Positions 60,010 to 64,000 of a stretch of DNA of 64,000 nucleotides are shown in pieces. Both the position numbers and the translations under genes were made by a program. Source of the DNA: Modestobacter altitudinis (GTDB lineage: Bacteria; Actinomycetota; Actinomycetes; Mycobacteriales; Geodermatophilaceae); contig NZ_SJEW01000004.1 in the NCBI RefSeq assembly GCF_005930475.1, forward strand, positions 99,302 through 163,301, written 5' to 3'. The stretch's first letter is position 1; every line of letters begins with the position of its first letter. The notes under the pieces are model-generated. The model worked only from the letters and a program-made list of their open reading frames with translations, was not told the DNA's origin and searched no databases.

Positions 60010-60282
60010 TCAGCGCCAGCGCATCGAGAGGACCAGGCCGGCGACCATGGCGCCGAAGCCGATGGCGAAGTTCCAGGCCCCGAGGGACACCATGAAGCCG
60101 ATCCGGTCGCCGGCGACGTAGTAGACGACGATCCACAGCAGGCCGATGAGCATCAGGGCGACCATGAGGACCGCGTACCAGCGGGGGCTGGGCTCCACGG
60201 CGCGGGCACGGGCCGCGCGGGAGGGGAGCACTCCCTCCGGCGGGGTGTACACCGACTTCTTGCGCACCTTCGACTTGGGCAC
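60010..60282 (-). CDS. crgA: Cell division protein CrgA
   Basis: This encodes 90 residues. The basic N-terminus PKSKVRKKSVYTPPEG is the family signature, followed by two membrane helices (WYAVLMVALMLIGLLWIVVYYVAG and GAWNFAIGFGAMVAGLVLSM), ending in RWR. CrgA recruits division proteins such as FtsI to the septum and limits FtsZ ring formation in actinobacteria. It is monocistronic with its own terminator. The start ATG follows a short GAGGGAGT ribosome site. Confidence 0.96.
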   Translation of the reverse strand: MPKSKVRKKSVYTPPEGVLPSRAARARAVEPSPRWYAVLMVALMLIGLLWIVVYYVAGDRIGFMVSLGAWNFAIGFGAMVAGLVLSMRWR

Positions 60283-60435
60283 CGAACGGACTCCCTCACT
60301 GGGCCGGTGGCCTGTCGCCCCGGCGTGGACTCATCCCAGCCTAAGCTGCCGGGCGAGCAGACCCGTCCGGTGCGCGGGGCGCGTCACCCTGCGGGGCGGT
60401 GCCCGGCGCGAGCGGACGCCGGCCAGGAGGTGAGC

Positions 60436-61191
60436 ATGTCGCGGTCGGTCCGGTGGCGACGGCTCTCGCTGTGGACGGCGCTCGTGCCCGTCGTCGCCCT
60501 GGTGGCCGGCCTGCTCTTCGCCACCTCCAGCCGGACGGCGCTGGGCACCGACCTGCGGGCGGGGGAGAGCTCGCAGCTCCCCGGCCTCATCCAGCAGCGG
60601 GACGCCGACGTCGCCCGGCAGCAGGAGGAGCTCGCCCAGCTGCAGCAGCAGGTCCAGGGCCTCACCGACCAGGCGGCCTCCCGCAACGGCGAGGTGGCCG
60701 CGGCACAGGCCGAGGGCGCCCAGGGCACGACCTCCGCCGGCCTGACCGCGCTGGAGGGACCCGGCCTGTCGGTCACCCTGGACGACGCGCCTCCCGAGCC
60801 CAACGGCGCCCAGCCCGGCAACGTCAGCCCGGACAACCTGGTCATCCACCAGTCCGACGTTCAGGGCGTGGTCAACGCCATGTGGGCCGCCGGGGCGGAC
60901 GGCGTGGCGATCATGGGTCAGCGGCTGATCGCGACCAGCGCGGTGATCTGCGTCGGGAACACCCTCCTGCTGCAGGGCCGCACCTACTCACCGCCGTTCG
61001 TCGTCACCGCCGTCGGGAACGCGGCGGAGATGCGTCAGCGCCTGGCGGCCTCCTACGAGGTCCAGCTGCTCAGGGCCGCCGTCGACCAGTTCGGCCTCAC
61101 CTACCAGGTGGCCGACCAGCGCCAGGTCAGCCTGCCCGCCTACGAGGGCCCGCTGGACCTCCAGTACGCCAGCACGGCCCCCACCGACTGA
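60436..61191 (+). CDS. DUF881 family protein
   Basis: This encodes 251 residues. One N-terminal membrane helix (about 12-32) is followed by a coiled coil (about 50-90, PGLIQQRDADVARQQEELAQLQQQVQGL) and the DUF881 domain (about 110-245) with GPGLSVTLDDAP, LVIHQSDVQGVVNAMWAAGADGVAIMGQRL. It is a widespread membrane-anchored protein of unknown function in actinobacteria and Firmicutes, at the same location as mycobacterial Rv0012. ATG at 60436 is preferred over GTG at 60430 because AGGAGG at 60425-60430 leaves the right spacing only for the ATG. Confidence 0.9.
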   Translation: MSRSVRWRRLSLWTALVPVVALVAGLLFATSSRTALGTDLRAGESSQLPGLIQQRDADVARQQEELAQLQQQVQGLTDQAASRNGEVAAAQAEGAQGTTSAGLTALEGPGLSVTLDDAPPEPNGAQPGNVSPDNLVIHQSDVQGVVNAMWAAGADGVAIMGQRLIATSAVICVGNTLLLQGRTYSPPFVVTAVGNAAEMRQRLAASYEVQLLRAAVDQFGLTYQVADQRQVSLPAYEGPLDLQYASTAPTD

Positions 61192-61221
61192 CCGGGGGGC
61201 GGGGGCGTGTACACCTGAGGC

Positions 61222-61887
61222 GTGGCCATCCTCGACGCCCCGCGGCCGGTGCTCGTCGTCGACAACTTCGACAGCTTCGTCTACAACCTCGTGCAGTACC
61301 TCGGTCAGCTGGGCGTGCCCAGCGTCGTGCGGCGCAACGACGCGGTGACGGTCGCCGAGCTGGCCGACCTCGACGTCGCCGGAGTGCTGCTCTCGCCGGG
61401 GCCCGGGACGCCCACCGACGCCGGGGTGACCGTGCCGATGGTGCGTGCTGCCGCGGAGGCCGGGGTGCCCGTCCTGGGGGTCTGCCTGGGCCACCAGGCG
61501 ATCGCCGAGGCCTTCGGTGGCGTCGTCGGCCGCGCGCCCGAGCTGCTGCACGGGAAGACCAGCCAGGTGGTGCACGACGGCGTCGGCGTCCTCGCCGGGC
61601 TGGCGTCACCGTTCACCGCCACCCGGTACCACTCGCTCGCCGTGGAGGCCGACACCGTGCCCGCCGAGCTCGAGGTCACCGGCCGGACCCCGTCGGGCAT
61701 CGTCATGGCGCTGCGGCACCGCGAGCTGCCGATCGAGGGCGTCCAGTTCCACCCCGAGTCGGTGCTGACCGAGGGCGGCCACCAGCTGCTCGCCAACTGG
61801 CTGACCAGCTGCGGGCTGGCACCGGACCCGGCCAGGGTCGCTGCCGCCGAGGCCACCGCCCACCGCCTCACCGTCGCCACCGTCTGA
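61222..61887 (+). CDS. trpG: Glutamine amidotransferase component (anthranilate/4-amino-4-deoxychorismate synthase)
   Basis: This encodes 221 residues of a class I glutamine amidotransferase. It has VVDNFDSFVYNLVQYLGQLG, LSPGPGTPTDAG, the nucleophile elbow GVCLGHQAIAEAFGG (catalytic Cys) and GVQFHPESVLTEGG (catalytic His and Glu). It supplies ammonia from glutamine to a chorismate-using partner (TrpE or PabB); the partner is not in this window, so either folate or tryptophan synthesis is served. GTG at 61222. The gene converges on pknB, and a palindromic repeat fills the gap. Confidence 0.93.
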   Translation: MAILDAPRPVLVVDNFDSFVYNLVQYLGQLGVPSVVRRNDAVTVAELADLDVAGVLLSPGPGTPTDAGVTVPMVRAAAEAGVPVLGVCLGHQAIAEAFGGVVGRAPELLHGKTSQVVHDGVGVLAGLASPFTATRYHSLAVEADTVPAELEVTGRTPSGIVMALRHRELPIEGVQFHPESVLTEGGHQLLANWLTSCGLAPDPARVAAAEATAHRLTVATV

Positions 61888-61888
61888 C

Positions 61889-61954
61889 GGTTCAGGCCGC
61901 CCTTCAGGGGCCCGCGCCGAGCTTGCGAGGCGTGGGGGAAGGGTGGTCCTTCAT
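61889..61954 (-). repeat. Post-stop palindromic repeat, copy after pknB
   Basis: Read on the minus strand it starts the base after the pknB TAG with ATGAAGGACCACCCTT, then CACGCCTCGCAAGCTCGG, GCGCGGGCCCCTG and AGGGCGGCC. It is nearly identical to the dnaN copy but inverted. Confidence 0.8.
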
Positions 61955-63739
61955 CTAGCTCGTCGGGCTGGCTGTCGGAAGGGTGGGCGTGGGGGCCGTC
62001 GGCGTCGTCGTCGGAGCGGGGGTCGCGGGGGTCGTCGGCGTGGTCGGCGCCTCGCTCGGGATCGGGACGGCGATCAGCAGCGTGACCACGTCGCCCTCGG
62101 CGACCGCGGACCGCGGGCCCGGGTCGGAGTCCACCACGTTGCCGGCCGCCACCGCGTCGCTCTCCCCGTTCGTGGTCTCGATGTTGCCGTTGTCGATGCC
62201 CGCGGCCACCAGCTGCTCGCGGGCCGCGGACTCGCTCAGCCCGCGCACGTCCGGCAGCTCGATCGACCCGGTGGACACGCTGAGCGTGATCCGGGTGTCC
62301 GGAGCCGCCTGCGAGCCCGCCGCCGGGTCGACGGCGATGACCTGACCCTCGGGCGCCAGCGAGCGCTCCTGCTGGGTGCTGATGCTGCCGGTGAACCCGG
62401 CGCCCTCGAGCGCGGTCACCGCGGCGTCCTGGTCGCGACCGACCACGTTGGGCACGGCGATGGTGTTGGGCCCGCCGCCGATCACCAGGCGGACCGGCGT
62501 CTGCGGGTCGGCCTTCTCGCCGGAGGCCGGGTCGGAGCTGAGGACGGTGTCCTTCTGCTCCTCGGTGCTCGCCTCCCGGCTGACCGTGCCGACGGTGAGC
62601 CCGGCCGCGGTGATCGCCGCCGTCGCCTCGTCCTGGGTCCTGCCCGCCAGGTCGGGCACCGTCACCTGGGTGGTGGCCGGTGGGGCGTCGTCGCCGTTGC
62701 CGCCGGTCAGTGCCAGCGCGATGGCGATGGCCCCGCCGATCAGCACGAGGGCACCGACCACCAGGGCGATGATCCGGTTCCGCCTGCGCTTCTGCGCGTC
62801 CTGGTCGTCCCAGCCGTCGTCGTCACCACGACCCACTACGGCCGCGCCGATGATCGTGGTCTTCTCGGCGTCGCTCATCACCGGCGTCGCCTCGACCCGC
62901 TGACCGGCGACGGCGCGGAGCAGGTCCGCGCGCATGTCGGCGGCCGACTGGTAGCGGTTGGCCGGGTTCTTGCTCATCGCCTTGAGCAGGATGGCGTCGA
63001 GGTCCGGGGGGATCGCCGGGTTGATCGACGACGGCGTCCTCGGGTCCTCCCGCACGTGCTGGTAGGCCACGGCCACCGGTGAGTCCCCGGTGAACGGCGG
63101 GCCGCCGGTGACGAGCTCGTAGAGCAGGCAGCCGGCGGAGTAGACGTCGGAGCGGGCGTCGACGCCCTCGCCGCGGGCCTGCTCCGGGGAGAGGTACTGC
63201 GCGGTGCCGATCACGGCCGCGGTGGAGGTCATCGTGGCAGCCGAGTCCGAGACCGCCCGGGCGATGCCGAAGTCCATCACCTTGACGGTGCCCTGCGGGG
63301 TGATCATGACGTTCGCGGGCTTCACGTCCCGGTGCACGATGCCGTTGCGGTGGCTGAAGTCCAGGGCCGCGCAGATGTCCGCGGTCAGCGACATGGCGCG
63401 GTCGGGGAGGAGCGGGCCCTCCCGCCGGAGGACGTCGCGCAGCGTCTCGCCCTCGACGTACTCCATGACGATGTACGGGGTCGCCCCCGCGGGCCCGCGG
63501 TCCTCACCGGTGTCGTAGACCGCGACGATGGCCGGGTGGTTCAGCGACGCGGCGGCCTGCGCCTCCCGGCGGAACCGCACCTGGGAGGACGGGTCGCGGG
63601 CGAGGTCCTGCCGCAGCACCTTGACCGCGACCTCGCGACCGAGCCGCAGGTCCCGCCCCCGGTGCACCTCCGCCATCCCGCCACGGCCGAGCACCCCGCC
63701 GATCTCATAGCGCTCACCGAGCACTGAGGGCGTGGTCAT
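61955..63739 (-). CDS. pknB: Serine/threonine protein kinase PknB with PASTA repeats
   Basis: This encodes 594 residues. The kinase domain (about 10-275) has GRGGMAEV, Lys40 (VAVKVL), HRDVKPANV (Asp138) and DFGIA (Asp156). Activation-loop residues Thr171 and Thr173 (ATMTSTAAVIG) match the autophosphorylated positions of M. tuberculosis PknB. One membrane helix spans 322-344. Three PASTA domains (about 358-563) bind peptidoglycan fragments outside, and the tail is Thr/Pro-rich. It controls wall synthesis through targets such as CwlM and the MurJ pseudokinase, both encoded in this window. A TAGGCT -10 box lies near 63820. Confidence 0.96.
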   Translation of the reverse strand: MTTPSVLGERYEIGGVLGRGGMAEVHRGRDLRLGREVAVKVLRQDLARDPSSQVRFRREAQAAASLNHPAIVAVYDTGEDRGPAGATPYIVMEYVEGETLRDVLRREGPLLPDRAMSLTADICAALDFSHRNGIVHRDVKPANVMITPQGTVKVMDFGIARAVSDSAATMTSTAAVIGTAQYLSPEQARGEGVDARSDVYSAGCLLYELVTGGPPFTGDSPVAVAYQHVREDPRTPSSINPAIPPDLDAILLKAMSKNPANRYQSAADMRADLLRAVAGQRVEATPVMSDAEKTTIIGAAVVGRGDDDGWDDQDAQKRRRNRIIALVVGALVLIGGAIAIALALTGGNGDDAPPATTQVTVPDLAGRTQDEATAAITAAGLTVGTVSREASTEEQKDTVLSSDPASGEKADPQTPVRLVIGGGPNTIAVPNVVGRDQDAAVTALEGAGFTGSISTQQERSLAPEGQVIAVDPAAGSQAAPDTRITLSVSTGSIELPDVRGLSESAAREQLVAAGIDNGNIETTNGESDAVAAGNVVDSDPGPRSAVAEGDVVTLLIAVPIPSEAPTTPTTPATPAPTTTPTAPTPTLPTASPTS

Positions 63740-63817
63740 CGGGGGTCCTCTCGGGCGAGCGGGTGCGCGGTTCGCGGCTCCGGTCCGGGCACGACGAGGG
63801 TCGCCACGCCGTCGGGG

Positions 63818-63823
63818 AGCCTA
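63818..63823 (-). promoter_or_regulatory. Predicted -10 box for pknB
   Basis: TAGGCT on the minus strand, about 78 bp before the pknB ATG, inside the 181-bp gap between pknB and the upstream gene; it would allow pknB to be transcribed separately. Confidence 0.4.
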
Positions 63824-63920
63824 ATCGCTGGCCCGGCCGCGACCGGCGCGACGCGAGTGCCGCGGTACCGGTGTGTCACCCGGTGCCCGCGGGTCTGGCG
63901 ACGGCCGCGCCGGTCGGCTC

Positions 63921-64000
63921 TCAGCCACACGGCGTGGACGAGGGAGACGGTGCGGGCGCGGAGGTGGTGACGGTCGGCGGCGCGGGGGCGGGCGCAGAGG
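63921..64000 (-). CDS. C-terminal tail of an upstream gene, probably pknA (5' part outside window)
   Basis: A minus-strand frame runs in from the window edge and ends at TGA 63921-63923, giving about 26 residues that are almost only Ala, Pro, Ser and Thr and end in PCG. No domain can be seen. In actinobacteria the gene upstream of pknB is pknA, whose kinase domain is followed by such a tail, so this is the most likely identity, by position only. Confidence 0.45.
   Translation of the reverse strand, partial: SAPAPAPPTVTTSAPAPSPSSTPCG

Noticed and set aside
63736..63930. Small minus-strand frame before pknB
   Set aside because: It overlaps the pknB start, contains the predicted pknB promoter and has an Arg-rich noise composition.

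Overview
The window is one contiguous piece of a very GC-rich actinobacterial chromosome around the replication origin. Gene content and order (dnaB-rplI-rpsR-ssb-rpsF, ponA, padR-ino1, cca, mutT4-murJ, trxB-trxA, cwlM, parB-parA-rsmG-jag-yidC-yidD-rnpA-rpmH, then dnaA-dnaN-gnd-recF-gyrB-gyrA, tRNA-Ile, tRNA-Ala, ppiA, crgA, DUF881, trpG, pknB) match the origin region of Streptomyces, Frankia and Mycobacterium. The protein style and several lineage genes suggest a Geodermatophilaceae member (Blastococcus, Geodermatophilus or Modestobacter type). This is an inference from memory of gene order and family; no 16S gene is present.

Layout. 1-2.8 kb: accessory secreted or surface genes (lipase-type N-terminus, cupin, HNH lipoprotein, a Pro/Glu/Val repeat protein). 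3.1-7.6 kb: dnaB, interrupted by an intein, and the rpsF-ssb-rpsR-rplI operon. 7.7-13.1 kb: endonuclease IV, a GT87-type membrane glycosyltransferase, a class A penicillin-binding protein and a DUF5318 protein. 13.2-18.1 kb: a PadR regulator with a clear operator, inositol-phosphate synthase, a lipoprotein, YqgE and an MFS carrier. 18.1-32.4 kb: an AbiEi/DUF559-like protein, CCA transferase, Nudix hydrolase, DUF6049, MurJ and its separately encoded pseudokinase, thioredoxin reductase and thioredoxin, CwlM, an aminotransferase and a Ddl-like ligase. 32.5-38.3 kb: the parB-to-rpmH block on the minus strand. 38.3-41.4 kb: dnaA and the presumed oriC. 41.4-57 kb: dnaN, gnd, recF, DUF721, an unknown gene, an ABC exporter, an APC permease, gyrB, gyrA (with an intein) and DUF3566. 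57-64 kb: two tRNAs, DLW-39, PpiA, rhomboid, a PH-domain protein, CrgA, DUF881, TrpG and PknB, ending in the tail of a probable pknA.

The most notable points are: (1) two inteins in essential replication enzymes, a WCT (class 3 type) intein in the DnaB P-loop that carries a double zinc-ribbon plus LAGLIDADG insert, and a full-length LAGLIDADG intein next to the GyrA active-site tyrosine; (2) a family of about 65-100 bp palindromic repeats, six copies, five of them lying directly after a stop codon; (3) a dense cluster of DnaA-box-like sites upstream of the PH-domain gene and downstream of crgA, denser than in the dnaA-dnaN gap; (4) four exact copies of a parS-type palindrome; (5) a perfect PadR operator and a LexA-type box before dnaB; (6) genes that appear to start at CTG overlapping the previous stop; and (7) many genes with a TANNNT -10 box 5-8 nt before the start codon, as in leaderless transcription.

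The genes form a replication, segregation and cell-envelope growth module: initiation (DnaA), helicase and clamp (DnaB, DnaN), topology (GyrAB), segregation (ParAB-parS), membrane insertion (YidC), lipid II flipping and its control (MurJ, pseudokinase, CwlM, PknB), wall synthesis (PonA) and division (CrgA).
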